Assembly (NCBI RefSeq): GCF_965216485.1 | Contig: NZ_OZ244162.1 | Coordinates: 992,001-1,056,000, forward strand | Direction of reading: 5' to 3' | DNA from: Algiphilus sp965216485 | GTDB lineage: Bacteria > Pseudomonadota > Gammaproteobacteria > Nevskiales > Nevskiaceae | Length of the DNA stretch: 64,000 nucleotides | Shown here: in pieces, positions 50,847-58,932 of the stretch | How positions within the stretch are numbered: the stretch's first letter is position 1 | How the letters are laid out: each line of letters begins with the position of its first letter | Made by a program: the position numbers and the translations under genes | The notes under the pieces: generated by a model | Seen by the model: only the letters and a program-made list of their open reading frames with translations | What the model was told of the DNA's origin: nothing | Database searches by the model: none

Positions 50847-53249
50847 TTAGAAGCCCGGGATACGGCGCAGGCGCTCCTGCTTTTCCTCATCCTTCTGTGC
50901 GTCCTCGTTCGGCGCCGCGTTCGCGGGTGCGTTCTGAGAAGGTGAGCCTTCTTCTGGTGCCGAAGGCGCGGACGGTGCCGGCGCTTCCGACGCACGCTGT
51001 TGCTGTGCATTGCGCCGCGCCTCGCGTTCGCGCTGCAGCTCGCGCATCAGCCGCTCTTCCTCACTGAGCCCTTGCTCCTGCTGGCGTGCTGGCTCCGGTG
51101 CAGGTTCGGGCTGTGGAGCCGGCGCCGGCGCGGGCGCAGGTGCGGGTTCTGGTTCGGGCGCGGGCTCCGGCGCAGCTTCAGGCGCCGGCGCCGGTACCGG
51201 AGGGGGTTCGGGCTTCGGCGCAGGAGTCGGGCTGGGCTCCGGAGCCGGGGCTGGTGCCGGCTCGGGGGCGGTCTTCGGAGGCGGTGATGCTTCCGGAGGC
51301 GGCGCGACTTCCGAAGGCTTCTCTGCCGGAGCAGGCAGGGCATCCTGTTCGGGAGGCGTTTCCTCAGCCGGCGCAGGCGGTGTCTCCTCGGGCTCCTGTC
51401 GCGGCAGAACCGGTGGCTCCGGCGCCTCGGCCGGCGTTTCAGGAGCATCGGCCGCGCCGGGGGCGACCTGCGGTTCTGCGTCGGGTACTTCGGAAGGGTC
51501 GCGTGCCCACCAGATCGCGAAGATCACGGCGGTGGCAAGCAGCAGGGCAACGGCGATGAGGGCGGCCGGCTTGCGTGCGTCGGACAGCATTGGCCCGGAT
51601 TCGGCGCGTTGTTGGCGTTTGGCTTCCCTGAGCCGAGCAGCATCGGCGCGCTTGCGCTCCTGCGCTTCCCGCTTGCGCTGTGCGGCTTCCTCCTTCTCGG
51701 CTTGTTTGCGGGCGTCTTCTTTGCGCTTGGCCTCCGCTCGCGCGGCAGCCGCAGCTTCGCGCTCCTTGCGCTGCTCCTCCTTGCGGCGCGCCTCTTCGGC
51801 CTTCTTGCGCTCTGCCTCTTCGCGCTTTCTGCGTTCGGCCTCCTGTCGCTCCGCCTCCTTGCGCTCCTGCTCTTCACGACGCTTGCGTTCGGCTTCCTTA
51901 CGCTCTGCCTCTTTGCGCGCTTGCTCCTCGCGCTGCAGCCGTTCGGCTTCTTCGCGTTGCTTGCGCTCGGCCGCCTGGCGTTCGGCCTCCTTGCGTTCCT
52001 GTTCCTCGCGCTGCAGCCGTTCGGCCTCTTCGCGTTGCTTGCGCTCGGCCGCTTGGCGTTCGGCCTCTTTGCGTTCCTGTTCCTCGCGCTGCAGCCGTTC
52101 GGCTTCTTCGCGTTGCTTACGCTCGGCGGCCTCGCGTTCGGCCTCCTTGCGCGCCTGCTCCTCGCGCTGCCGGCGTTCGGCATCCTCACGCTGCTTGCGT
52201 TCGGCCTCCTTGCGCGCCTGCTCTTCGCGCTGCTCACGCTCCGCTGCCTCGCGGGCTTCGGCGCTCTGGGCATCCTTTTCCGCTTCGTCGGCAGGGGGGG
52301 GCTGTGACTCCACTGCCTTCTTGCTGCCGGTGATCTGCGTCTTGTTGTTGCTGCTCGTGCGCAAACCACTCGGCGTCATCATCCTTTGGACGAGCGGATT
52401 GCTCTGGGTTGCGCCGGTCTCGCTGCGAAAATCCTGCGTGCTGTGCCGTGGCAGGTGCTCGTCGATCAGCTGAATCACCGCAGCTGCCGATTCGGGCCGA
52501 TCCTCCGGTGCCTTGGCCATCAGCGCATCGATCAACGCCTGAAGGTGCGCCTGTTCCTCCGGCAACCGGGGAATGGGTTCCGTCACGTGCTGGAAGATGA
52601 CTGCCAGCGACTCTTCACCGTCATAAGGCGGCTTGCCGGTGAGCATCTCGTAGAGGATCACGCCCAGGCTGTAGATATCCGCCCGGTTGTCCACCGTCCG
52701 CCCGCGCGCCTGTTCCGGACTGATATAGCGCGGCGTACCGACCGAGACGCCGGTGGCGGTGACGCGTGTGCCGGAATCAACCGCCTTGGCGATGCCGAAG
52801 TCGGTCAGAACAGGGTAGCCCTGCTCGTCGAAAATGATGTTTTCCGGCTTGACGTCGCGATGAACGAAGCCGCGGTCATGCGCATGCGTGAAGGCATCGG
52901 CCAATTCGCGCAGGATGGCCAGCGCCTCGATCTCCGACAGCCCGGCTTCGATGCGATCGCGCAAGTCGCCGCCGGTCAGCAGGCGCATCGAGTAGTAGTG
53001 CAGACCCTCGTGCTCGCCGACTTCGAAGACGGTGACGATGCCGTGATGGTTGAGCGAAGCCGCCGCCCGCACTTCCTTCTCGAAGCGCTGGATCAGCTGC
53101 TTGTTGCGGGTCATCTCCGGGGGCAGCACCTTGAGCGCCACATGGCGCCCCAGACTGGGATCTTCCGCCTCGTAGACGTCAGCCATCCCGCCCGCGCCCA
53201 GGGAGCGCAGGATCTTGTATTTGCCGACAATGTCGCCTGCTTTCAGCAC
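50847..53249 (-). CDS. Transmembrane Ser/Thr protein kinase with long charged coil and Pro-rich outer domain
   Basis: The 800-residue PknB-type kinase has a glycine loop LGAGGMADVYEAE (17-29), Lys40, HRDVKPEN (Asp132), DFG (Asp150) and SPEQARG. Residues about 320-550 are a Lys/Glu/Arg/Gln-rich coil containing a 26-residue unit repeated three times. One membrane helix lies at 561-581. Beyond it is a Pro/Ala/Glu-rich stretch (about 585-740) and a short Arg/Glu helix ending RIPGF. The Pro-Ala and charged-coil design recalls TolA/TonB-like envelope-spanning segments. GTG 53249 begins right after the phosphatase stop, so the two are co-translated. Its FHA-domain neighbours are likely targets. Confidence 0.9.
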   Translation of the reverse strand: MLKAGDIVGKYKILRSLGAGGMADVYEAEDPSLGRHVALKVLPPEMTRNKQLIQRFEKEVRAAASLNHHGIVTVFEVGEHEGLHYYSMRLLTGGDLRDRIEAGLSEIEALAILRELADAFTHAHDRGFVHRDVKPENIIFDEQGYPVLTDFGIAKAVDSGTRVTATGVSVGTPRYISPEQARGRTVDNRADIYSLGVILYEMLTGKPPYDGEESLAVIFQHVTEPIPRLPEEQAHLQALIDALMAKAPEDRPESAAAVIQLIDEHLPRHSTQDFRSETGATQSNPLVQRMMTPSGLRTSSNNKTQITGSKKAVESQPPPADEAEKDAQSAEAREAAEREQREEQARKEAERKQREDAERRQREEQARKEAEREAAERKQREEAERLQREEQERKEAERQAAERKQREEAERLQREEQERKEAERQAAERKQREEAERLQREEQARKEAERKEAERKRREEQERKEAERQEAERRKREEAERKKAEEARRKEEQRKEREAAAAARAEAKRKEDARKQAEKEEAAQRKREAQERKRADAARLREAKRQQRAESGPMLSDARKPAALIAVALLLATAVIFAIWWARDPSEVPDAEPQVAPGAADAPETPAEAPEPPVLPRQEPEETPPAPAEETPPEQDALPAPAEKPSEVAPPPEASPPPKTAPEPAPAPAPEPSPTPAPKPEPPPVPAPAPEAAPEPAPEPEPAPAPAPAPAPQPEPAPEPARQQEQGLSEEERLMRELQREREARRNAQQQRASEAPAPSAPSAPEEGSPSQNAPANAAPNEDAQKDEEKQERLRRIPGF
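51933..52166. repeat. 78-bp tandem repeat, three copies, inside the kinase gene
   Basis: Copies at 51933-52010, 52011-52088 and 52089-52166 each start CTGCAGCCG. The first two differ at few positions and the third is more diverged. They encode the 26-residue coil unit with core REEAERLQREEQ. Length variation between strains is expected. Confidence 0.9.
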
Positions 53250-53250
53250 G

Positions 53251-53952
53251 CTATGGAACGGTAAGGCATATGACGCTGACGTTGTCTCCGGCTTCCGTCT
53301 CCTGAAGCGTCGCGGCGATGAGGGCCTCGGCGGCGGCCTGGTTGCTCTTGTGTTCGCCGAGGATGGAGGTGATGCGGTCGTGCGGCAGGTATCCGTGGAG
53401 CCCGTCCGAGCAGACCAGGATGCGGTCACCGGATTGGGTGGCGACATCGATATGGTCGATGTCCAGACCGCCATTGTCGTCGATGCCTACCGCGCGTGTG
53501 ACCACATTGCGGTTGGGGTGTTGTTCGGCTTCCGCTTCGGTGATGGCGCCCGCATCAATGAGGCCCTGGACCAGCGAATGGTCACGCGTCAGCAACGATA
53601 GTTGGCCCTTGCGTAAGAGGTAGGCGCGGCTGTCGCCGACCCAGAAGACACGCAGCCCCTTCGCCGCGGGGCACACAACTACAGCGGTGGACCCCATGCG
53701 CTGCGCGCTGCCCGCGGCGGCATCGATGATTTCCCGATGGGCGGAGCGAATGGCCTGATCCGCACTCTGGCCGTTCTTCACGCCCGCCAAGGTGTGCCGG
53801 ACCACCGCGTTGCTGGCCACCTCACCGTGTGCCAATCCCCCCATGCCGTCCGCCAGTACGGCAACCGGCACGGTCTCATCGATGCCGAAGGCGTCTTCGT
53901 TGTGATCACGCACTGTGCCTTCGTGCGTGGCGCCGGCTAGATCAAAGTCCAT
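53251..53952 (-). CDS. PP2C-family Ser/Thr protein phosphatase
   Basis: The 233-residue bacterial PP2C (Stp/PrpC-like) has the metal-binding VRDHNEDAFG, VLADGMGGLAHGE, FWVGDSRAYL, LVCSDGLHGY and EAGDNVSVI motifs, all with their aspartates. It would reverse phosphorylation by the co-transcribed kinase. ATG 53952 gives the typical start MDFDLAGATHEG; a GTG 15 codons upstream is possible and would put the gene just seven bases from the upstream cytochrome gene. The stop is two bases before the kinase GTG. Confidence 0.92.
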   Translation of the reverse strand: MDFDLAGATHEGTVRDHNEDAFGIDETVPVAVLADGMGGLAHGEVASNAVVRHTLAGVKNGQSADQAIRSAHREIIDAAAGSAQRMGSTAVVVCPAAKGLRVFWVGDSRAYLLRKGQLSLLTRDHSLVQGLIDAGAITEAEAEQHPNRNVVTRAVGIDDNGGLDIDHIDVATQSGDRILVCSDGLHGYLPHDRITSILGEHKSNQAAAEALIAATLQETEAGDNVSVICLTVP

Positions 53953-54003
53953 GCGTTTATGTTTCCCCGCCCCGAAAAGGCCGCGCAAGCTTAGCACCCG
54001 CTT

Positions 54004-55374
54004 CTAACCCGCCTTTTGTGCAAGTACCTGCTGGATTTGCTTCAGGCCACCGCGCATCTGGCTGGGATCGTATTGGGCCTGCGCATCCAGTGTCTTGAAC
54101 AGCGTATCCATGGGAGGGTTCAGGCGCTCGGCAAGCGCCTTGTTGCTGGCCCCGACCTGCGCCAGCAGGGCTTCGAGGCCGTAGAACATCTGCTTTGCGG
54201 CCGTGAAGTCGGCGGCATCGCCCTTCGCCCCGGAGCTGGCGATACGGCGCATCAGTTCGAGCGCTTGGGCATCGGTAATGGATTGGTTCCGGAGCCGATC
54301 CAGCGCCTGCGCGACGAGTCCTGCCAGCGTCGCTGCATCCGACTGGATGGCGCCAACGGAGCGTTGCGAGGCGAAGTGCAGCGCATCCAGGGCAGACTGC
54401 CAGGGCGCCGAGAGCGCGGGCGCAAGAGCATCGATGACGTGGCCGCTCATCACCAGATAGGCATCGGCCAGTCGGACCTTTCCGGGCCCAAGCGGACCAC
54501 CGGCGCCTTCGCTCCACCGTGGCGGCCGCATCGGGTGGTGGCAGGCATTGCAGTCGTAGAACACAAGTTCGGGGAACATGCCTTCCGCCTGCATGCGGTT
54601 GCTTCGCAGCCCGCTGAGAAACTGCTCCGCAGCAATCAGCTGGCCGATGGCCCAGGTTTTCGCCGGGGGCGCGTAAGGCTTGCGGCGCTTGTAGTCGGCG
54701 TCGACCCGGAAATGCGGTGGCTGGATATTGGTGAAGGTGTCCAGCTCGAATTCCAGCGGTGGGTGACCAGCGCCCATCATGCGGTGGTCGATGGGCTTGT
54801 CCGTGCTGCCCATGTGGCAGTTGAGGCATAGCCGTGCGCGGTCCACAGGGTCGGCGAGCGGGTAGAGGCCGTCGGCAATGTTCTCCTCATGGGTGTTGCC
54901 GGTGACATGCGGGCCGAGGTAATCCTCCGCTCCTCCATGGCAGGCCTCGCATCCCACGCCCTCGCTCAGGGAGTAGCGTCGGCCGCGCTTGTTTTCGGGC
55001 ACATAATCGCTGTGACAGGTCAGGCACTCGGTGGCTTCCTCTGGCTTGCCGATCCCGAGATTGGCCGCCATGCGCTTTGACTCCGGGGTGATCAGCAGCT
55101 TGTAGGCGTTGGAGTGGGCGTCCTTGCGCTGCCAGGTGAAGTATTCGTTCTGCAGTACCGGCGAATCATCAAAAGGCTGCGCGGAGCCATGGCAGTTGCT
55201 GCCAGCACATGTGGCGACACCGATATGCTCGGCCGGCATGTTCCACGGCATCTCGGGTGGCAGCGCCACGACCTGACCCGTGATACCTGCACAGGCCAGC
55301 AGTGCAAGCGCCCGCCACACGCTCCCAAGACGTCGAAAGTCGATCTGCCCGTTCACATCGTGCCCCATGATCAT
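54004..55374 (-). CDS. Exported multiheme cytochrome c (c554-like)
   Basis: The 456-residue protein has a probable signal sequence in its first 38 residues (RALALLACAGITGQVVA). It carries heme-binding motifs CAGSNCH (a C-x4-CH variant) and the standard CLTCH, CEACH, CLNCH and CNACH, so up to five hemes. The arrangement resembles the cytochrome c554 group. The C-terminal third lacks heme sites and is helical. It heads the minus-strand set cytochrome-PP2C-kinase and is divergent from the redox operon at 55536. It is probably periplasmic and may exchange electrons with the decaheme protein. Confidence 0.88.
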   Translation of the reverse strand: MIMGHDVNGQIDFRRLGSVWRALALLACAGITGQVVALPPEMPWNMPAEHIGVATCAGSNCHGSAQPFDDSPVLQNEYFTWQRKDAHSNAYKLLITPESKRMAANLGIGKPEEATECLTCHSDYVPENKRGRRYSLSEGVGCEACHGGAEDYLGPHVTGNTHEENIADGLYPLADPVDRARLCLNCHMGSTDKPIDHRMMGAGHPPLEFELDTFTNIQPPHFRVDADYKRRKPYAPPAKTWAIGQLIAAEQFLSGLRSNRMQAEGMFPELVFYDCNACHHPMRPPRWSEGAGGPLGPGKVRLADAYLVMSGHVIDALAPALSAPWQSALDALHFASQRSVGAIQSDAATLAGLVAQALDRLRNQSITDAQALELMRRIASSGAKGDAADFTAAKQMFYGLEALLAQVGASNKALAERLNPPMDTLFKTLDAQAQYDPSQMRGGLKQIQQVLAQKAG

Positions 55375-55478
55375 GGCTCATCCCCCACCCTTAAGATGCG
55401 CTTTCATCCGCTTCAGCGCAATCTTCCCGGGCTGGATGAGGCCCATGCGCTGAATGCGTGCAGGCCATCGAGCGTGCC

Positions 55479-55507
55479 TTGGTCTGTCCCACTTCCTGAA
55501 CTACACT
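55479..55507 (+). promoter_or_regulatory. Promoter candidate of the multiheme redox operon
   Basis: TTGGTC (55479-55484) and TACACT (55502-55507) have a 17-base spacer. The predicted start of transcription, about 55514, leaves a 22-base leader before the ATG at 55536. This 161-base region also serves the divergent cytochrome gene. Confidence 0.5.
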
Positions 55508-55535
55508 CGCTCGACGGCAGCCTGCGGAATCCTCT

Positions 55536-57965
55536 ATGACCGACGCCAACGCACATTACAGAATGGCCATCGTCGGTTCAGGGCCGGGCGGGTTGTCATC
55601 CGCGTGCCGAGCAGCGGAAATGGGCGATTCGCATGTGCTGCTGGAGGCGAAGCCGAATCTTTCCAACACCATCTTCCGCTACCAGAAAGGAAAGCACGTG
55701 ATGGCGGAACCGGGGATTCTTCCGCTGCGTGCGGCGGCGCGCTTCGAAGCCGGGACGCGGGAGGCCATTCTTGATGCCTGGTACGGGGACGTCGAGGAGA
55801 AGGGCGTCAACATCCGCTACGAGGCGGAAGTCACCGCGATTGCGCGTGATGACCAGGGCGTCTTCCATCTCTCGGTCAAGAACGGGGAGGGGGTGACCGC
55901 GGATACGGTGATACTTGGCATCGGCGTCCAAGGCAATCCGCGCAAACTCGGCGCCCCCGGCGAGGATTTGCCCGGGATTCAGTACACCCTCGATGATCCC
56001 GATGAATATCGCGGCGAAGTCATCGTGGTGGTGGGGGCAGGGGATGCCGCCATCGAGAACGCAGTCGCGCTTGCGAAGCAGAACACGGTGCACATCGTGA
56101 ATCGCAAGAACGAGTTTTCGCGCGCCAAGGAAGGCAACAACAATCTGATCCTGCAGGCCATCGACGACGGGGCGCTGACGTGCCACTACGACACGACCGT
56201 CGACGCCATTGAGTCGCTGTCTCCCGACCATGACAGCGGTCGCAGTATGTGTCTGCGCCTGAATTCGGCGGAAGACCAGGTGGAGGTCCACTGCGATCGC
56301 ATCATTGCGCGCCTGGGGGCCATCCCGCCGCGTGCCTTCGTGGCGTCCTGCGGTGTTGAATTTCCCAACGACGATCCGGCGTCGGTGCCGCAGGTGTCGT
56401 CCACCTACGAGTCGAATGTGCCCGGGCTTTACATCGTCGGCGCCCTGGCCGGATATCCGCTCATCAAGCAGGCCATGAATCAAGGCTACGAGGTGGTGGA
56501 AACCATCTGTGGTCGTCCGGTACGGCCCGCCGACGAGCCCATCCTCAAGGAGCGCTTTTCGGTCTTTCCATGGGTCGACGACGTCGACGTCGTGCTTGAC
56601 GTACTGAGCGCGCGGTCCCCCATCTTTTCGGCAATGAACCGTCTGCAGCTGCGCGAATTCCTGTTGGAGAGCCGGATTCGCGGTTTCGACGAGGGTGCAA
56701 GCATCTATGAGCAGGGCGACTATGGGGCGTCGGTCTTCGTGATCGTGTCCGGTGAGGCCTGGGTCGAGTTTGGCAGCGGCGATTTCTCCAAGCGCGCCAG
56801 GATCAAGACGGGGCGCATCTTTGGTGAGATGGCGCTGATTTCCGGCCGGCCGCGCAGCGCGACGGTACGGGCCGGCAAAGACCTGCTGACGGTCGAGGTG
56901 CCCCGGCGGGCCATGCTCAAGCTCATTGCCAGCAATGAAAAGGTGCAGCGTTTCGTCGACCGCACCTTCACCATGCGCGCGCTCGACCGCTATCTGGTTC
57001 CCGGGGTCGACGAGCATGAGCTTTCCGACGTGGTGGCGCAGGCCGAACTGCAGGAATTCCGAGCCGGCGAGGCGATCTATGAGCTGGGGGGTGCCGCCGA
57101 CCACATCTATCTGATTCGCTCGGGCTCTGTGACCCTGTCGGTGCCGGGCGCGAACGAGGATGTCATTCTCAACTACGTGCCCGGCGGCAATTATTTCGGT
57201 GAACTGGACGTCATTGCCGGAACCGAACGCCAGCAGACGGCGCGCGCGGCCATCAAGACCCAGACCATCAGCGTGCCTGCGCAGCCTTTTCTGGATCTGC
57301 TCGACCGCTATCCGGACATCAAGGAAAGCGTACGGGCGCGCTTCAGCGAGCAGATCCATCGTCGTCTCGAGCTTGAACGTTCCCCGGAACGGGGCGCACT
57401 GATGCACTTCCTGCTGCAGGAGGGCATGGGTGAGGCGACCGATGCATTGCTCATCGACGAATCACTCTGCGTTCGCTGCGACTATTGCGAGAAGGCATGC
57501 GCCGCTACGCATGGCAATGTGTCCCGGCTGGACCGGGAGGCGGGAGCCACCTTCAACAACCTTCATGTGCCGACATCGTGCCGGCATTGCGAGCATCCGC
57601 ACTGCATGAAGGACTGCCCGCCTGATGCCATTCACCGTTCGCCCAACGGCGAGGTCTACATCGAGGACACCTGCATCGGCTGCGGCAACTGTGAGCGCAA
57701 CTGTCCCTACGGCGTGATTCAAATGGGCGTTGCCAGTCAGGAAAAGCCCAGTCTGTTGAAGTGGTTGCTGACGGGGATGGGGCCGGAGCCCGGCGCCGAA
57801 ATCAAGGGGACATCGGGAGGAAACAGCATCAAGAAGGCAGTCAAGTGCGACATGTGTGGTGATCGCGAAGAAGGCCCTGCCTGCGTACAGGCCTGTCCGA
57901 CCGGCGCGGCCATTCGCGTCGGCCCTGAATCCTTCTTCCAGGTCCTGTCACGTGGAGGCCGTTAG
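55536..57965 (+). CDS. Fusion: FAD/NAD(P) oxidoreductase, two cyclic-nucleotide-binding domains, four-cluster ferredoxin
   Basis: The 809-residue protein has three parts. Residues 8-330 form a two-dinucleotide-fold flavoprotein with FAD motif GSGPGG (14-19) and NAD(P) motif GAGDAA (168-173), but no redox CxxC, so it is not thioredoxin reductase. Residues 375-475 and 495-610 are cyclic-nucleotide-binding domains; the first keeps a canonical cassette (FGEMALISGRPRSATV), the second is partly degenerate (FGELDVIAGTERQQTA). Residues 640-800 hold sixteen cysteines in four [4Fe-4S] motifs, as in DmsB/HycB subunits (Cys645-655, 682-694, 713-723, 771-787). It likely moves electrons from NAD(P)H to a membrane partner under cAMP control. 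It is cytoplasmic. Confidence 0.92.
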   Translation: MTDANAHYRMAIVGSGPGGLSSACRAAEMGDSHVLLEAKPNLSNTIFRYQKGKHVMAEPGILPLRAAARFEAGTREAILDAWYGDVEEKGVNIRYEAEVTAIARDDQGVFHLSVKNGEGVTADTVILGIGVQGNPRKLGAPGEDLPGIQYTLDDPDEYRGEVIVVVGAGDAAIENAVALAKQNTVHIVNRKNEFSRAKEGNNNLILQAIDDGALTCHYDTTVDAIESLSPDHDSGRSMCLRLNSAEDQVEVHCDRIIARLGAIPPRAFVASCGVEFPNDDPASVPQVSSTYESNVPGLYIVGALAGYPLIKQAMNQGYEVVETICGRPVRPADEPILKERFSVFPWVDDVDVVLDVLSARSPIFSAMNRLQLREFLLESRIRGFDEGASIYEQGDYGASVFVIVSGEAWVEFGSGDFSKRARIKTGRIFGEMALISGRPRSATVRAGKDLLTVEVPRRAMLKLIASNEKVQRFVDRTFTMRALDRYLVPGVDEHELSDVVAQAELQEFRAGEAIYELGGAADHIYLIRSGSVTLSVPGANEDVILNYVPGGNYFGELDVIAGTERQQTARAAIKTQTISVPAQPFLDLLDRYPDIKESVRARFSEQIHRRLELERSPERGALMHFLLQEGMGEATDALLIDESLCVRCDYCEKACAATHGNVSRLDREAGATFNNLHVPTSCRHCEHPHCMKDCPPDAIHRSPNGEVYIEDTCIGCGNCERNCPYGVIQMGVASQEKPSLLKWLLTGMGPEPGAEIKGTSGGNSIKKAVKCDMCGDREEGPACVQACPTGAAIRVGPESFFQVLSRGGR

Positions 57966-58929
57966 GCAACTGTGGGCGCGATGGCGCGCCCCACGGGAGC
58001 GGGTGCGCAGTCGGGAAACGGAACACCGTTCCATTTTCGTGTATGCCGGTTTTCGCTACCTCAAGCTGGCCTTGCTGCTATGCGGGTTGTGCATAGCGGC
58101 TTACCTTGTGGATAACCCACCTTTCCCACCCAGCGGCAACACCTGGCTGGGCTACGGACTGGGGACGCTGGGCGCGGTACTGATTGTCTGGCTGGCCTGG
58201 CTGGGGGTTCGCAAGCGCAGCTTTCGCGCCGGCCGAGGCCGCGTCCAGGGGTGGGTGAGTGCGCATGTCTATCTCGGCTTGTCCCTGCTGGTGGTGGCGA
58301 CGCTGCATACCGGTTTCCAGTTCGGCTGGAATGTACACACGCTTGCCTACAGCCTGATGGTGTTGGTGATTGTAAGCGGCGTGTACGGCGTCATCGCCTA
58401 TGCCATTCTGCCCACGCGCATCACGCGTGCGCGCGAGGGCATGGAGTTCCGGGAGATGGTCGCGAGCGTCGAGCGGCTCGGCGAGCAGGCCCTCAAGCTG
58501 GCGGATCAGATCGACAGTGAAACCCATGCCGTTGTGGCCCGTTCCATTGCCAACGCGAAGCTGGGCGGGAGCCTGCGCGAGCAGCTCAGCGGGCGCTATA
58601 TCCGCAGCGATAGCGGCACGCTTGAAGAGTTCCTGAAACTGAAGGACACGCAGATGAAGGCGACCCCTCAGCAGGCGGCCGGGGGCCGTCAGGCCACCAT
58701 AGCCTTCTTCGCCGACCAGTTGTTCGACGCGGGGCGCGAGCCGCGCGCCGAGAAGTTGCAGAAGCTGCTGAAAGTGACCTCGGAGCGCAAGGCGCTGGTC
58801 GAGCGCATCAATCGTGATGTAACACTGCGGGCGCGGCTGAATATCTGGCTCTATCTACACATTCCGATGACGATTGCACTGCTGGCTGCATTGCTGGTGC
58901 ACATCGTCTCGGTCTTTCTTTACTGGTAG
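57952..58929 (+). CDS. Membrane protein with diheme cytochrome b signature
   Basis: The 325-residue protein has about five hydrophobic helices. Two carry histidine pairs at the exact spacing of bc1-type diheme cytochrome b: His105-x13-His119 in SAHVYLG...LHTGF, and His303-x13-His317 in LHIPM...VHIVS. Between them lies a soluble helical region of about 130 residues. No family is recognised by name. It probably takes electrons from the ferredoxin domain encoded upstream and passes them outward. GTG 57952 overlaps the previous stop by 14 bases, and CCAGG lies ahead. The next gene follows after three bases. Confidence 0.8.
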   Translation: MEAVRQLWARWRAPRERVRSRETEHRSIFVYAGFRYLKLALLLCGLCIAAYLVDNPPFPPSGNTWLGYGLGTLGAVLIVWLAWLGVRKRSFRAGRGRVQGWVSAHVYLGLSLLVVATLHTGFQFGWNVHTLAYSLMVLVIVSGVYGVIAYAILPTRITRAREGMEFREMVASVERLGEQALKLADQIDSETHAVVARSIANAKLGGSLREQLSGRYIRSDSGTLEEFLKLKDTQMKATPQQAAGGRQATIAFFADQLFDAGREPRAEKLQKLLKVTSERKALVERINRDVTLRARLNIWLYLHIPMTIALLAALLVHIVSVFLYW

Positions 58930-58932
58930 CCC

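Noticed and set aside
51933..52166. Possible CRISPR-like or intergenic tandem array
   Set aside because: The 78-bp repeats are contiguous without spacers, in frame, and encode a coiled coil.
51010..52473. A 487-codon plus-strand frame rich in Ser, Cys, Arg and Ala
   Set aside because: It is the antisense image of the kinase's charged coil and Pro-rich arm. Its composition follows from those repeats.
55596..57407. A 603-codon minus-strand frame
   Set aside because: It is fully antisense to the FAD/cNMP/ferredoxin gene, whose motifs are unambiguous.
55536..57965. Thioredoxin reductase
   Set aside because: The flavoprotein domain has no CxxC between or near its two nucleotide-binding motifs, and it is fused to cNMP and ferredoxin domains.
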